Source of the DNA: Chalciporus piperatus
Lineage: Eukaryota > Basidiomycota > Agaricomycetes > Boletales > Boletaceae
Length of the DNA stretch: 64,000 nucleotides
Direction of reading: 5' to 3'
NCBI GenBank assembly: GCA_038093975.1
Contig: JBBPTG010000021.1
Coordinates: forward strand, 62,001 to 126,000
The notes under the pieces are model-generated. The model saw only the letters and a program-made list of their open reading frames with translations, had not been told where the DNA came from and did not search any database. Of the stretch, positions 21,601 through 32,804 are shown piece after piece (position 1 is the first letter of the stretch; each line of letters starts with the position of its first letter). The position numbers were made by a program, and so were the translations under genes.

Positions 21601-22263
21601 TCCCCGTTCTATCTCATGATGGGATATGAACCCCGTCCTCTTCCTTCGGTAATTGCTGACTCCGCTCTACCCGCTGTCGAACTTCGCCTTCACTCCCTCA
21701 CTGCTGCCAGGGACGAAGCACTCGCCTCACACGAGCTTGCTAGACAAGTGATGTCCGCACGAACTCGACAGAAGTTCAAACCATTTGCCAAAGGAGACAA
21801 AGTCTGGCTAGAAGCAAGAAACCTCAAACGATCCCTCACTTCCCCAAAGTTCGCCCCGAAACGAGAAGGACCCTTTACCATCACGCAGGTCTTATCTCCG
21901 CTATCTTATAAACTCCGCCTCCCACAAACGTGGAAAATCCACCCCGTGTTTCATGCTTCTCTGTTATCGCCCTATCGCGAAAACCCCGTACACGGACCGA
22001 ACTTCCCGGCTCCACCACCTGACCTGATAGAAGGCGAAGAAGAGTATGAGATCGAAAAGATTCTCCGACACCGAAGTTTCTCCGGACGCCACTCGTACCT
22101 GGTTCGCTGGAAAGGATATACTGCTGACGAAGATCGCTGGCTCAAAGAGACAGACCTTACCCACGCCAAGGATGTTCTTGAAAACTATAAGAAAGCTCAT
22201 CCATCCGCCTTCCCTTCTTCCTCAAGATCCCCATCTTCTGTCAGACGCAAAACTCGCCGCTGA
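18568..22263 (+). CDS. pol: Gypsy-1 Pol polyprotein with chromodomain
   Basis: The frame is open from the -1 slip site; the first Met is at 18646 (1205 aa from there). In order it shows an aspartic protease with DSGAD (about 18715), reverse transcriptase with YMDDLLIF (about 19885), RNase H with TDASKF (about 20328), DRELLA and TDHKN, the integrase zinc-binding H-H-C-C region (about 20970-21100), the integrase core with D (VVVDHG), D (ISDRGPQF) and E (GETERVN), and a chromodomain ending LVRWKGYTADEDRW (about 22040-22150), which in chromoviruses guides insertion to heterochromatin. No stop or frameshift breaks it, so the enzyme itself may be intact. Gypsy-2 at 36.1 kb is a close relative. Confidence 0.95.
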   Translation, partial: LDREALPTQASPITCAPVLVKSRKRSMQIPIQIIVPSHTMKAVETHALIDSGADISCIDWGFIRRNRIPTTRLETPIRVRNVDQTANKSGMILFTTTLFLDIEGIAQEVIFHVMNCGNENVILGLPWLEKANPTIDWRRRTLSLSESIDESKKLYTIHAAACKTNDQLFTRPIPPPRHSYVTPEVDQQLYDYLDSETESTFLNRAYENHTLNRIIRCGSRFVPNHVVARLTRATELAIAAELAKPKPILPKEYARYASVFDEPSAGHLPPSRVYDHEINLKESFVPKIGKLYPLSPDEKKATEDFLEENLRTGKIRPSNSPQASPFFFVKKKDGKLRPCQDYRYLNEHTTRDAYPLPLIGDLVDKLKDAEVFTKFDVRWGYNNVRIKDGHQWKAAFLTHKGLFEPTVMFFGLNNSPATFQRFMNDSFRDMIAEGWLVIYMDDLLIFSPDDATHTARTQRVLERMQELDLHLRLEKCNFAVNEVEYLGMIVRPGELAMDPVKLDGISQWPIPTTVKEVRSFLGFANFYRRFIPNYSLVARPLIDLTKKDHRWDWNNACQDAFARLKQMFLAKPVLHFPDLSKPFAIATDASKFASGGILLQTDANGDWHPCSYLSQSFGDAERNYDIYDRELLAVIRALKTWRHYLHGSPFPVQVFTDHKNLTYFRQPQNLNRRQARWLLDLADFDLKMIHVPGSSLAGPDALSRRADHFPTNADDNAGTTLLPPSLFVRVIDAAMNNHISSLSKDDPFLLTALQAIDGDIPAPFRSRLADWQMNNGVLTYQGRVYIPPDENLRRTVVQRCHDHPTAGHPGYLKTRQLVAAEFWWPGLAQFVRKYVEGCATCQQNKANTHPTTPPLMPIPSKSSKPFQQVSCDLITDLPISNGFDSLLVVVDHGLTKGVILCPTKKTVTAEGIASLFFHKVYLRFGLYDKIISDRGPQFASEFARELGRILGYDLSLSTAYHPQSDGETERVNQEVETYLRIYCGDNPISWADSISHAEFAHNHRPHSVTGKSPFYLMMGYEPRPLPSVIADSALPAVELRLHSLTAARDEALASHELARQVMSARTRQKFKPFAKGDKVWLEARNLKRSLTSPKFAPKREGPFTITQVLSPLSYKLRLPQTWKIHPVFHASLLSPYRENPVHGPNFPAPPPDLIEGEEEYEIEKILRHRSFSGRHSYLVRWKGYTADEDRWLKETDLTHAKDVLENYKKAHPSAFPSSSRSPSSVRRKTRR

Positions 22264-22267
22264 AACT

Positions 22268-23333
22268 ATGTCCGCTCCTACTACCCCTTCGTCGACCACT
22301 ATGTCTTCCATTTCTTCTCTTTCTCGTTCTTCTTCTTCTCCTACTTACCCCCCTGGTTTACCTATTCGTTCTCTACCTATTCAACCCACTCGTCCCTCTT
22401 CCCCCGAACCCGCTAGCCCAACCGTCGCTGAGGCTGGATGGAATACCACCGGTCTTCCACTGAACTCTGCTGGATGGCCAGTCTTGCAGGAAGACCTAGA
22501 TGCCCCCACTCATATTGCCGCTATTCCCACCGTCAGAGTCTTGTCCGTCGAATTACCCCCACCTTGATCTGGGGTCACCCCTCTTTGCCCTCTACCGTGC
22601 CTACCTGCAAGCATCCCGTCTTGCCAATCTTCCTCCTTCCCTGACGACAGTTCACCAAGCTCATTCAGAAGCTGCCTCCCTCCGCAATATCCACGGTGAT
22701 CTAATCACCAACCTCAGCATTGCTCTCTACGAGCTACGGATGCCGGAGTTTCTGAATGACCTAGATCGCTACCTCAGAGAATCCGCCTCGGCGGCTCAAT
22801 CTCCAACCCCTGTCATCGGAGTTTCCACCTCGTCTCTCCCCTCGTCGACTCCTTCCGCGTCTAGCTCCCCTTTGAACGACGAAGAGGAAGCAGTCTTCTT
22901 TCGTGCAGAACGCAACCACATTACCTCGCAACGACAACGGACTGGCACCATACCTCTATCCACCTCACATCCCCAGTACCACGATGCCTGCTTCGTATGT
23001 CACCGACTGGGCCATATACGTGTCCACTGTCCCGTATACCAGTGTCCCACGTGCTTCCGCTGGGCACCCGGTCACATTCAAGGTCGTTGCCCACTTAGGC
23101 GTGGACAGAGACATACAACCACGCCACCTGTTGCACCCTCTTCCTGTTCCCGCCGATCAACCAATACCAATCGGGCTGCTCGACGCCCTCCTCCACTCTA
23201 TACCCGTATCTCGGGTGAGACTCATTCACGCGACGACGACGACGCCACTCTCTATGACGGAGATGATCCAACCGACGATGTCGGATATGCAAACATGACC
23301 GGTTCTCCAGGTCATTACGGGTTAAGCATTTGA
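22268..23333 (+). pseudogene. Gypsy-1 third ORF: Ser/Pro-rich protein with zinc knuckle, broken
   Basis: An extra ORF begins four bases after the pol stop with MSAPTTPSSTT and is Ser/Pro-rich. In this copy it is shifted out of frame near 22553, because about 105 bp present in Gypsy-2 (39590-39700) are missing here, with CCCACC at the junction. The downstream part (to 23333) contains YRAYLQASRLANLPPS, a Ser-rich linker and a CxxCxxxxHxxxxC knuckle (CFVCHRLGHIRVHC) followed by more Cys/His. It resembles a second nucleocapsid-like protein; its role is unknown. Confidence 0.7.
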
Positions 23334-23378
23334 CTAGTTTTTATCTTCGTCGATGACTTGATTCTAATACGGGGGTAA

Positions 23379-23847
23379 TGTTACGATCGCCCTATTCTTT
23401 CCTCTTCTTTCCTTGTACTAAGTCCTAGTCGCTGGTTCGAGTCCTGCCTAGGCCTCTTATTTCTTGCTTGCTTTAGTCAGCGGATGTTCTTCGATGTTCT
23501 TTCACATTCCATGCTTCATCATCGCTGACTTGTACACTTACCAAGCATGACTCATTCCTATTCGTCATAGCTTGTTCTTACACATTCCGACCAGTTCCAT
23601 GCCTGCCCTTAACTCGTTCCTCTACTTATATAAACCCTCGAGTTTCCTCCTGTAACTTTAACTTAGACCTACGCAATCTAGCTTGGTCTTTCCTCGCTTC
23701 CTTTGAACCTTCTGAGAGTCACCGTCCCACTCTTGAACGGACGCTAGGCCTTAACGTGGACATCCCATCGTTAGGCTACCTTTGAAACCCTTGTCCTTGA
23801 CTAGGCTTTTGCGTCTACGCTTTGACCTACCCGGTACAAGCGTAACA
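23379..23847 (+). repeat. Gypsy-1 3' LTR (469 bp)
   Basis: It is preceded by the purine tract ACGGGGGTAA, starts TGTTACG and ends GCGTAACA. TATATAAA is at 23627-23634. It differs from the 5' LTR by many substitutions. Confidence 0.92.
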
Positions 23848-23929
23848 GGATTCCCCCACTCGTTGAAGGGGAAAGATCGCCACAGCATGCGGAGGGTACA
23901 ATTGGCGATCATATCACTGCTGCTGTGAG

Positions 23930-26900
23930 TTGTACTTGGTCAATAATCTGCATAAATGTCTCATACGAGTTGCAATGCAGAGTGGGAATGTACCTTTGTT
24001 CTTGGAGGATCGGCCGTGTTGGCCCCGTTGGATGATACCTCTATGTGGGGGAGAGCCGTCTCATTGGGTCCTTGGGATCGTCGATTTCACGGACAATACC
24101 TATGGCATTTTCGACAGTATTCCCGAGCTGAACTCGGAAGCCTGGGCAAGACCTGTATGTCAGTTTTTGATTGAGATGAGTATCCCTACTAAATTCAAGT
24201 CCTCTGGCAGTTGCTCGAACGTACTGTAAATGCCGTCAAAACTCATAGTTCCGAGTCAGCTGAAAGCTGGGATAGATGGAAGTTTTCGATCCACTCACCA
24301 CCAGTCGCGGAGCAACAGTACGACTCATGGTCGTGTGGGGTCTTCGTCATGATGGCTATGAGTGCATTTAAGCAGGGGTTCAGTTTCGAGAGCGTTGGTG
24401 ATAACATGAAGGATCAGATGCGCACCTGTGCGCTTGAATTGTTACTCGATCTTCCGTGAGTCTGACCGTCTTGATTTCGTGCTCACGCCGCTCACATGTA
24501 TTAGCATCATTCATATCGCAAAAGCAAGAACTTACGACTCTATGTCCGAGGATGATGATATCATCATACTCGAACAGTCCAAGTCATTGTCTCAGCATTG
24601 TTTCTCGGCTTCGAAGCACTCTGAGTCACGACTACCATCACCATTGCCCCGGGCCGAACAGCCCAAGATGTCGCCTCTGCATCCTTCATCAACCTCCAAG
24701 CGCCTACTACGACCATCACCGACACCATCATCGGATGATCATGATGATAGCTATAATACGGATGATGAGAAACTCACGCTCCAGCGCAAACACGATCCGC
24801 CGAACCGAAGGAAGCTGGCAGACCGAGCATCACGTACTCAACGCCATGACATACTCCTTGCAGACCGGTGGATATCTGAGGTCGAGCCGACCCGCGCGAA
24901 GTGTAAAGGTTGTGGAAAATGGATTGCTCTTCGTGAGGATCCTAAACGTGCATATGAGCTCAACAATTGGCTCGTGCATACCCGCAAGTGCTCCCAAATC
25001 ACCGGGGAGGCTAACAAACGGATCAGAGTCAGCAACGCAGTCCAACCACCAGTCATGGTATGTACTTACCACTAATATCATACCGTGCGTAGTCAATGAA
25101 TATATGTATAATGTCACAGGTACCCGCAAAAGGAACTTTACTTTCATATTTCCAGCCAGCGACCACACTTCCCAATGATCACAGCAACTTGAAGGTCCAC
25201 GCACTCAGGAAGCAGGTTCTACCACAGCTGATCGGAGTCCAGACGTGCCAAAACCATCCTATCAAACTGTCAAGATCAAGGCTGTTAGTACAAATTCCCG
25301 TATGTCGCACATACAATGGCTTACTTTATCGTTACAGTTACGATCTGTGGCCTTGATGTTTCAAGTTGATGAGCAAAAGGCTCGAAGGTCTGTGGCAAGT
25401 TTTGGTCCTGGTACAACTAGTGCTGGGATCAGTCCAAAAACAAGATCATGCACCATACAAGATGCCCCAGGCCCCGAGATGAAGCCATGTCAGCACCTTC
25501 AGGGACCAGACTATGAAGAATATATATGTCGTACCCAAACGAGACTTCTCGGAGGAGTGTCACATGACTTTCGGGCTCGGTGTGCTCGCAAACTTTTCCC
25601 ATACAAACCATTTCCGGCTCTGAAGACCACAAATGACATATCTAGTCCAGCCCCAGCTTCGGTGACTTGGGAAACAAACCTATGCTTGAAGGAACGCGAA
25701 TGGACACGAGACGAGCAACATTTGCTTGACAAGCATTTGCTGGCGTTTGCGAAGTGGGAGGTAGACCAGGTCAAAGGCTTCATTCGCTCAGCCAAGTGCG
25801 AGAAAGCAACAACAAATTCCTCTGGAATATGCAATGCATGTGAAGACCTGAAATCAAATGACGCTCTAAAGCATGCCATTCGTCGAGTAAGAAATTCTGT
25901 TCTCAGGCTGACATTCAATCTTGCTGATGCGGTCATGTAGAAAGTGCGGGAGTCGGAGCTTCCTCTTGAAGAGCAGCACAGCATTCACGTGGCTCGCGAG
26001 AAGCATGCCCCTTTCACTCTCAAAACCACTGATGCTCGGCTACTACAGCAAAAGCTACAAGATCCGGTCATTTTTCGGATATTCCAAAAACTGGAGCGCT
26101 CAAGTCCGGCTGAATCATTCCTTGAGCTATACAAGTTGGCCATTGAAGGGAAGCTCAGTGACCACCAGACACTGCGAGACATGTGTACAGTGTTTGTTGA
26201 CCAATATCGACGACGGAACAGTGACAACCCAAACCTGAAGTACAGAATAAGATACCCCGAGAACTATCTGAATTTCATGATTCTCATGCGATCTCATGGG
26301 GGCAATTCATACCGGCAATATAGCTTGTTGCGATCACAGCTTGGAGGCCCTTGCCCACGTCAGCTGCGGTAAGTCCAGTAATGACACAAATCCCTTTATT
26401 CGACTTTCTGATTGTTACGAATTCAGTACTCTTGTCGCAAACTCAGATGACGCATTGCAAAACCCAGATCTCATCTTCGAAAATGTTGCACGTGTAAAGA
26501 GGTTGATGGACGTTGTCAAGTACACTGGGCCAGTTGCCATTGCTGGTGACTGCACAAAGGTTCGACCACGACTAGTCTACTCACCAGATTTCGGTGGGCA
26601 CATTCTGGGGTCAACTCTGCCCTGGAATGAGTGTGCAGTCGAAAACATCGAGGATATCGATGACGTCACAGAGAAAATCCAGCATGCGAAGGCACATGCT
26701 ACGCAAATTCGTGCAATTCTTGTCAAGGTATGTAGGCACACCACGAAACTTCAAAGGACTGACAAGCTTGCTTCTTCTAGATCCCGCTCCCTCAATATCC
26801 CCCTCAAGTAATTGCGCTCCTTCCTACCACTGGCAATGACAGTGGAGAGGAGATTCACTTGAAGCTCGTGAACATTTTGAAGATGGCAACTCAGCTTCAA

Positions 26901-29369
26901 CTTCGTGTTATTACTGCAGCTGCTGATGGTGCTGCTTCCGAAGTCTTGGCACAGAGTCTCATGGACCGAGAAGCATCGACCTCACCTCCTTTCACATACT
27001 CTTACCCACTCTATGGTATCAATCTCAAGGCTCCAGTATTCAAAACTGGTCCCCTCGTTTCAATAACGGACCCTCCACATGCCCGAAAAACTTGTCGCAA
27101 TCAGCCGCGGCACGGAACTCATGCAGCAAGTCTTGGGATAGGTTATCTAGTCAATAAATCCCTCGTTGACCTCCAGGCTACTGGGGTTGCTGGCCTAGCG
27201 AAGCGAGATGTCGAAGATGTTGACAAACAGGATGACGGAGCTGCACGGCGGATGTTTCATGTCACGGCCCTGACCGCAGCCACTTCCGTTGATCCATCTG
27301 GTCAGTGTTTCATTCGTCCAGGGTTCAAGGGTCTATTTTGCTACTTGTTCGTATTCGGTAAGCCTGAGTCACGCTAATTGTTGAGCGGATAGTCAATGAT
27401 TGTTTTCGCATCCAGGAATGTTGTTTGATGCCTGGATGAGTCGACGGATGTCCATCCAGGACCGTGTTCTGTCAGCACTGCGAGCCCGATTCTTTCTCCA
27501 CCTCTGGCACCAACACATCACTGTCCTCTCCACCGCTTTTCCTGATCTCTACTCACCACAGAGATCCTTTATCTCCAGTCAATCTTTCAATATCTTCAAC
27601 CGCCTCTGTGACAGTCTCGTCCTCCTTGCCCTCATATACTCTACAAATCATCCGGATCAACCATTCTGTCCCTGGCTCCTTGGAACCGAGTTCGTTGAGC
27701 ACTTCTTTGGTGTTGCTCGTACGCTTTTGCCAGACTTCGGTTTTGCCGAGCTCATCAAGATGGTTCAACATATCATGGTGCGACAGCGCCTCCTACTCTC
27801 TCCTCAATTCGATGTCAAACTGTCAAAAGAGTCCGGCGTTGGCTACATGTTCGACGTCAATGATCTTATGTCACCACTTTCGCCTGACGACCTGAACAGC
27901 ATCGCTTCCGTTTCCGTGCCCGACATCAACCATCTTGTGGAGCTTGGGTTTCGTGAGGCATCCCAGATATGCACAGAAATCCTGGGCATACCCATCACTC
28001 ACCCAGAGGAGGTTCATCCTATCTCTCTCATGCCGTTGGGAGTTTTCAAATCACCGAAGGCAAAGTCCGTGATTCAGACGGTGAAGGGAGCGGGTACCGG
28101 CGGCACAGCCGCAGCTGCTCAACCAGACTCGCGAGCTGGTGATGATGGTTATCTGACGGACATTGACATGGACGATGGCTCCGACGACGACGATGACGAC
28201 GATTTCCCAGTGGTGTCATCCGAAAATGCACAGGAAGACTCCATGCTCGTCATCACTCAGATAACAGCACAATACTCAGCATTGTGCGAGGATTTGGATA
28301 CTGCTCACGAAGCTGTATCCAAAATGCAGGAAAATCAGAGCAATGACTCGGATGGCAAACGACAGCCAACGGTCTCAATCGGGCCGCCACTTCCCCCAGC
28401 AGCATTGCAAGCACCCCCGGCCGCCCCAATCGAAAGCCACGTACTTACGCTGTCAGGTGCCGTCTCAATTGAGATTATGCTTGCCACCCGCCTGCGATGC
28501 CAGTCTGGCACAAGCACGAAATCGGAACGTGTCTTTGAGCTGGACCCAAAATACGCTCTTCAACGCGCCGTGCAAGCAGTTGGGCAGCCGAGGAACGCGA
28601 AGAACGAGTCGGAGGGCACTTCAAAGCATACAAAAATCTCAACAAAGGAGGCATCACATCAACTTCGTATAATCCAAGCTCTGGATGCTCGACAGTTGAA
28701 CCCGAAGAAAACGAGGGAGTTACGATGGCAATTAGCAGTGAAGGCTCTTCGACTGGCGTTGCCCGAAACAGGTGTGTCGAGCCGATCAACGATGGGGAGC
28801 AGAGTACTCAATTTCGTACTAGTTTCTGCCAATCTCTCAACTCGGAATGTCAGCCTCTTCGCCCCACTTACCGCCGGCGCATTCGTCATCATGTGCAACA
28901 ACAAACGTGAATATATTGGCGAGGTTCTCGATGTATACAAGAAGGGGAGCGGTCGGCATGGCTCAGTCGCCTCCGCCAGTGAAACGAACGGCCTTTCGTA
29001 CCTCGCACTGCGCGTTTACTTACCAATGAAAACGGTTTGTGTTCCGAGTCGTGTCTCCATTGCCATGATTATGCTCATTGTGTGTAGGACACAACTATCC
29101 TCGCGTATAACCAGTTTAAGACAACCGGCACGCCAAAAGTTTGCCCGCCGTTTACCTCTCGTCAGCTCACATTCGATTTACACACGCACGCCTCCATTAA
29201 TCACCTCATCCTCAATCTCGGTAAGAATGCTCTTAAAGGCGAGAAAGGAGGAGTCTACACTCTGTCCCTCAGTGCCCAGGAGTGCTGGAACTCGCTCACC
29301 TCAGTCAATGTATTGCCAAAGCTGCCAAAGCTGAAGATTCCGGGGGGGAAAATGTCGAAAACGACGTAG
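23930..29369 (+). CDS. Ulp1-like protease / zinc finger / P-element-like transposase, one multi-exon gene
   Basis: A chain of exons reads as one protein. Exons up to 24154 and 24211-24455 give a C48 (Ulp1/SUMO-protease) domain with HWVLGIVDF, an Asp in FDSIPE, and QQYDSWSCG, so the His-Asp-Gln-Cys set is complete. Exon 24505-25057 adds an acidic Ser-rich linker and a BED-like zinc finger (CKGCGKW...H...C). Exons 25120 to about 25300, about 25338-25886, 25941-26368, 26427-26727, 26781-27357, 27416-29034 and 29088-29369 give the transposase part: GPVAIAGDCTK, ITDPPHARKTCRNQ, and EFVEHFFGVARTLLPDFGF, which resemble the RNase H core of THAP9/P-element enzymes. The splice near 25230-25340 is unresolved, and the true 5' end was not found. 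Confidence 0.72.
24211..24455 (+). other. Ulp1/C48 cysteine-protease core
   Basis: This exon carries the catalytic Gln and Cys (QQYDSWSCGVFVMMAM). The upstream exon ending at 24154 carries the His (SHWVLGIVDF) and Asp (GIFDS). The intron 24155-24210 begins GTATGT, ends GGCAG and is phase 0. The domain normally removes SUMO-like modifiers; here it probably serves the transposon. Confidence 0.75.
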
Positions 29370-29639
29370 AATTTGTATGCTACATGAGCCCATTCAGCTC
29401 ATTAGGCCGTACAGCAAGGCCAGCCGATCGCCAATTAGGCCGTGCTCTACTGGCCGGCTAACGATTGGCCGCTGGTGTATGATCACCTAGGTTAGGGATC
29501 GGCTAGTAATAGAATGTACACGTAGAGTAGGGATCAGCCAATGTACCATTGTGCCCTGGCAATGGGAATGGCCAACACAAAGGTTCCATGAGGTAGGACC
29601 TGGCCGACTGGTGCTAATCACCCAGTCCTGCCTGCATCA
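29370..29639. other. Spacer between transposase gene and inverted repeat C
   Basis: Repeats of TTAGGCCG/GGCCAGCCGATCGCC and GGGATCGGCTAG-like words hint at transposon subterminal sequence. No gene is seen. Confidence 0.4.
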
Positions 29640-29662
29640 GGGTTCGGCCCATAGAGAATAGG

Positions 29663-30050
29663 GATGAGCCTCAATGTGTAGGAATGGGCCAATGGGTTGA
29701 GCCTCAATGTGTAGGGATGGGCCGATGGGTTGAGCCTCAATGCGTAGGGATGGGCCGATGGGTTGAGCCTCAATGCGTAGGGATGGGCCGATGGGTTGAG
29801 CCTCAATGTGTAGGGATGGGCCGATGCATGGAGCCTCAATGCGTAGGGATGGGCCGATGCATTGAGGCTCAATGCGTAGGAATGGGCCGATGCAATCAGT
29901 GTCAATGTGTAGGAATGGGCCGATGGGGTGAGCCTCAATGTGTAGGGATGGGCTGATGCATTGAGCCTCAATGCGTAGGAATGGGCCGATGCAATCAGTG
30001 TCAATGTGTAGGGATGGCCCAATGGGTTGAGCCTCAATGGGTAGGGATAG
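29663..30050 (+). repeat. 33-bp tandem array, left arm of C
   Basis: About 12 units share GTAGGGATGGGCC and GAGCCTCAATG, with variants such as GCAATCAGTGTCAATG. Because 33 is divisible by three, all six frames stay open as 11-residue repeats; these are not genes. Confidence 0.85.
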
Positions 30051-30254
30051 TTGTGTCATGCGTCTCAGGGCTGGCCTCTGCTGCCAACCCACCGGCCCCC
30101 CCGCTCCCATGGGCCCATCAACCCCTCAGCCGATTCCTCGGTCACCTGTTGATCTCATCAGCAAATCATCCATTTAGGGACAGAATTTGCCCATGACACA
30201 GCCGCGCCACAGCCGCCGGCCCAATTCACGGCCGTGCCACAGCCACTGGCCAAG

Positions 30255-30690
30255 TTCACACTGTCCACAGGCCTCATCAGGCCACAGTACACCAGGAAAC
30301 CCGTAGTTAGCGCACCACAAACGAGTTCTCAGCGACCCGAACGGCCCTCCATTGGTCCAACCGGCCCACCCATGCCTCAATCGACTCATCTATGCCCCGA
30401 GCGGCTCACCTACACCCCGAGCGGCTCACCCATGTCCCGAGCGACTCACCCGCACCACAAACGAGTTCTCAGTGACCCAACCGGCCCATTAGTGCCCCAA
30501 TCGACTCACCTACGCCCCGAGCGGCTCAGCCATGTCCTGAGCGACTCACCCACACCCCAAACGAGTTTTCAGCAACCCAAACGGCCCTCCAGTGGTCCAA
30601 CCAGCCCATCCATGCCCCAATCGACTCACCTACGCCCCGAGCAGCTCACCCATGGCCCGAGCGACTCACCCGCACCACAAACGAGTTAAA
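30255..30690 (+). repeat. Degenerate array around CCCGAGCGGCTCACC, left arm of C
   Basis: Units of about 20-25 bp alternate CCCGAGCGGCTCACC, CCAATCGACTCA and ACCACAAACGAGTTCTCAG. The inverted counterpart is at 31936-32531. Confidence 0.75.
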
Positions 30691-30819
30691 AAACACGGCA
30701 GCTCCTCAGGCTGGCCCCAAGGACGACCATGGACAATGGACAACGACAGGAGTTAGATACTACTCATAGATACTAGTACATGGAATAAATATATTTTATT
30801 CTACTACTCGTGAACATGC

Positions 30820-31790
30820 AAAGAGAATTTCGCAAGTACAGAAGACAGAGGCTTGTAAAACCTTTGCTTCTGTACAAGTTCGTACAGAATCGAGACTCTG
30901 CACAGTCCTGTGACTATGCTGCACAGAGGGGGACCTTTCTGTCATACTGTGACAGGAACATGCTGTGCAGAGTGCCACAGCATTGTGCAGCTCACTGAGG
31001 ATTTGCTGATGCATGATCGCTGGAGGGAAGGTCCTGCATATCATAGGAACGTTCGGCCGTCGTTTGGGTGGCAGACTTCATGACCATCTTTCTGTTACTT
31101 CAGGTGCAAGAGAAACAAATCCTGGTGTCAGTGCAGTCAGGAACCTTTGTTGCTGGTCATTGGCTCCTTCGGTGTGATAGGTCCCAATGATGTCGGCTCT
31201 GGGTCAATTTATCAGACATCTAAAATAGGCCCGAGGACGTCGGGTGTGAAGCTGTCAATCAGACGCTTGTCACCTTTCAGCCATGTCTGCATCTTAAATC
31301 GTCCTGATGACGTCGGATAAGAAGCTGTCAAGATATCGGCTAATGCATCCGATGTCACTCGGCTGTTGTTCGGAGGAAGGATCTGATGGCTCTGACGTAC
31401 AAATGCTTCCGCGAGTAACCAAAGGCTCCGGCCCGTTCATCTTGTCACCTATGCCCCTGGGTGGCCTGAAATATGCTAACCTGCCAATGAGGCAAATGTT
31501 ATCACCAAGTATCCGATTGTACAATGGTCAAGCCCAAGGTCGAGAAGGCCACACCATGGACCCCAGTGCAAGAGGTCAAGTTTCTCAAGAAGGGATCAAA
31601 GATCAAGATGGTCAAGCTCACCCCGCCAAGCCACAAGAGCAAAAAACACAAGGCTGCTATCCCTCAATCATCACCTCAGATGCCGAGACTAGAAACGCCA
31701 CTGGATCGTGGCCTCACACCAAGCACTGCTGATCGGATGTATGACGCAGCTGATGGAGAGTATGTTCTGCCTTCTTTGAAACTACCTAAA
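30820..31790. other. Single-copy centre of element C
   Basis: It contains short palindromes, for example GTACAGAAG with CTTCTGTAC near 30837-30876. A Lys/Pro-rich open frame (31524-31841, plus) begins MVKPKVEKATPWTP and runs into the right arm; I cannot support it as a gene. Confidence 0.4.
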
Positions 31791-31935
31791 CCTTGCATGT
31801 TCACGAGTAGTAGAATAAAATATATATATTCCATGTACTAGTATCTATGAGTAGTATCTAACTCCTGTCGTTGTCCATTGTCCATTGTCATCCTCGGACT
31901 AGATGAGTGGCCAGCCTGAGGAGCCGCCGCGTTTT

Positions 31936-32531
31936 TTAACTCGTTTGTGGTGCGGGTGAGTTGCTCGGGACATGGGTGAGCCGCTTGGGGCGTAGGTGAG
32001 ACGATTGGGGCATGGATGGACCGGTTGGACCACTGGAGGGCCGTTTGGGTTGCTGAAAACTCGTTTGGGGTGTGGGCGAGTTGCTCGGGGCGTCGGTGAG
32101 TTGATCAGACCATAAATGGGCCGGTTGGACCACTGGAGGGCCATTTGGGTCGCTGGAGGGCCGTTTGGGTCGCTGGAGGGCCGTTTGGGTCGCTGGAGGG
32201 CCGTTTGGGTCACTGAGAACTCGTTTGTGGTGCGGGTGAGTTGCTCGGGACATGGGTGAGCCGCTCGGGACATGGGTGAGCCGCTTGGGGCATAGGTGAG
32301 TCGCTTGAGGCATGGGTGGGCCGTTTGGGTCGCTGGAGGGCCGTTTGAGTCGCTGGAGGGCCGTTTGGGTCACTGAGAACTCGCTTGTGGTGCGGGTGAG
32401 TCGCTTGGGACATGGGTGAGCCGCTCGGGGTGTAGGTGAGCCGCTCGGGGCATAGATGAGTCGATTGAGGCATGGGTGGGCCGGTTGGACCACTGGAGGG
32501 CCGTTCGGGTCGCTGAGAACTCGTTTGTGGT
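31936..32531 (-). repeat. Degenerate array, right arm of C
   Basis: It is the inverted and longer counterpart of 30255-30690, with extra copies of GGAGGGCCGTTTGGGTCGCT near 32130-32210. Confidence 0.75.
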
Positions 32532-32804
32532 GCGCTAACTACGGGTTTCCTGGTGTACTGTGGCCTGATGAGGCCTGTGGACAGTGTGAACTTGGCCAGT
32601 GGCTGTGGCACGGCCGTGAATTGGGCCGGCGGCTGTGGCGCGGCTGTGTCATGGGCAAATTCTGTCCCTAAATGGATGATTTGCTGATGAGATCAACAGG
32701 TGACCGAGGAATCGGCTGAGGGGTTGATGGGCCCATGGGAGCGGGGGGGCCGGTGGGTTGGCAGCAGAGGCCAGCCCTGAGACGCATGACACAACTATCC
32801 CTAC

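Larger units (their letters stand above)
16153..23847 (+). mobile_element. Gypsy-1: Ty3/Gypsy chromodomain retrotransposon (chromovirus)
   Basis: Two LTRs (TGTTACG...GCGTAACA) bound an internal region with gag, a -1 frameshift site, pol in the order protease, reverse transcriptase, RNase H, integrase, chromodomain, and a third ORF with a zinc knuckle. A purine tract ACGGGGGTAA precedes the 3' LTR. The LTRs differ at many positions and the flanking five bases (GAAAG and GGATT) do not match, so this copy is old or was rearranged. A foreign solo LTR is nested just before gag. Confidence 0.93.

Noticed and set aside
29663..30050. Regularly spaced 33-bp repeats as a CRISPR-like array
   Set aside because: Units are directly adjacent without unique spacers, the genome is eukaryotic and there are no cas genes.
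29618..30110. Long open frames on both strands over the 33-bp array
   Set aside because: A tandem unit divisible by three without stops keeps every frame open. The products are 11-residue nonsense repeats with no start or splice context.
31524..31841. Lys/Pro-rich frame in the centre of element C
   Set aside because: It runs into the inverted arm, has no relatives I recognise and no promoter or intron evidence.
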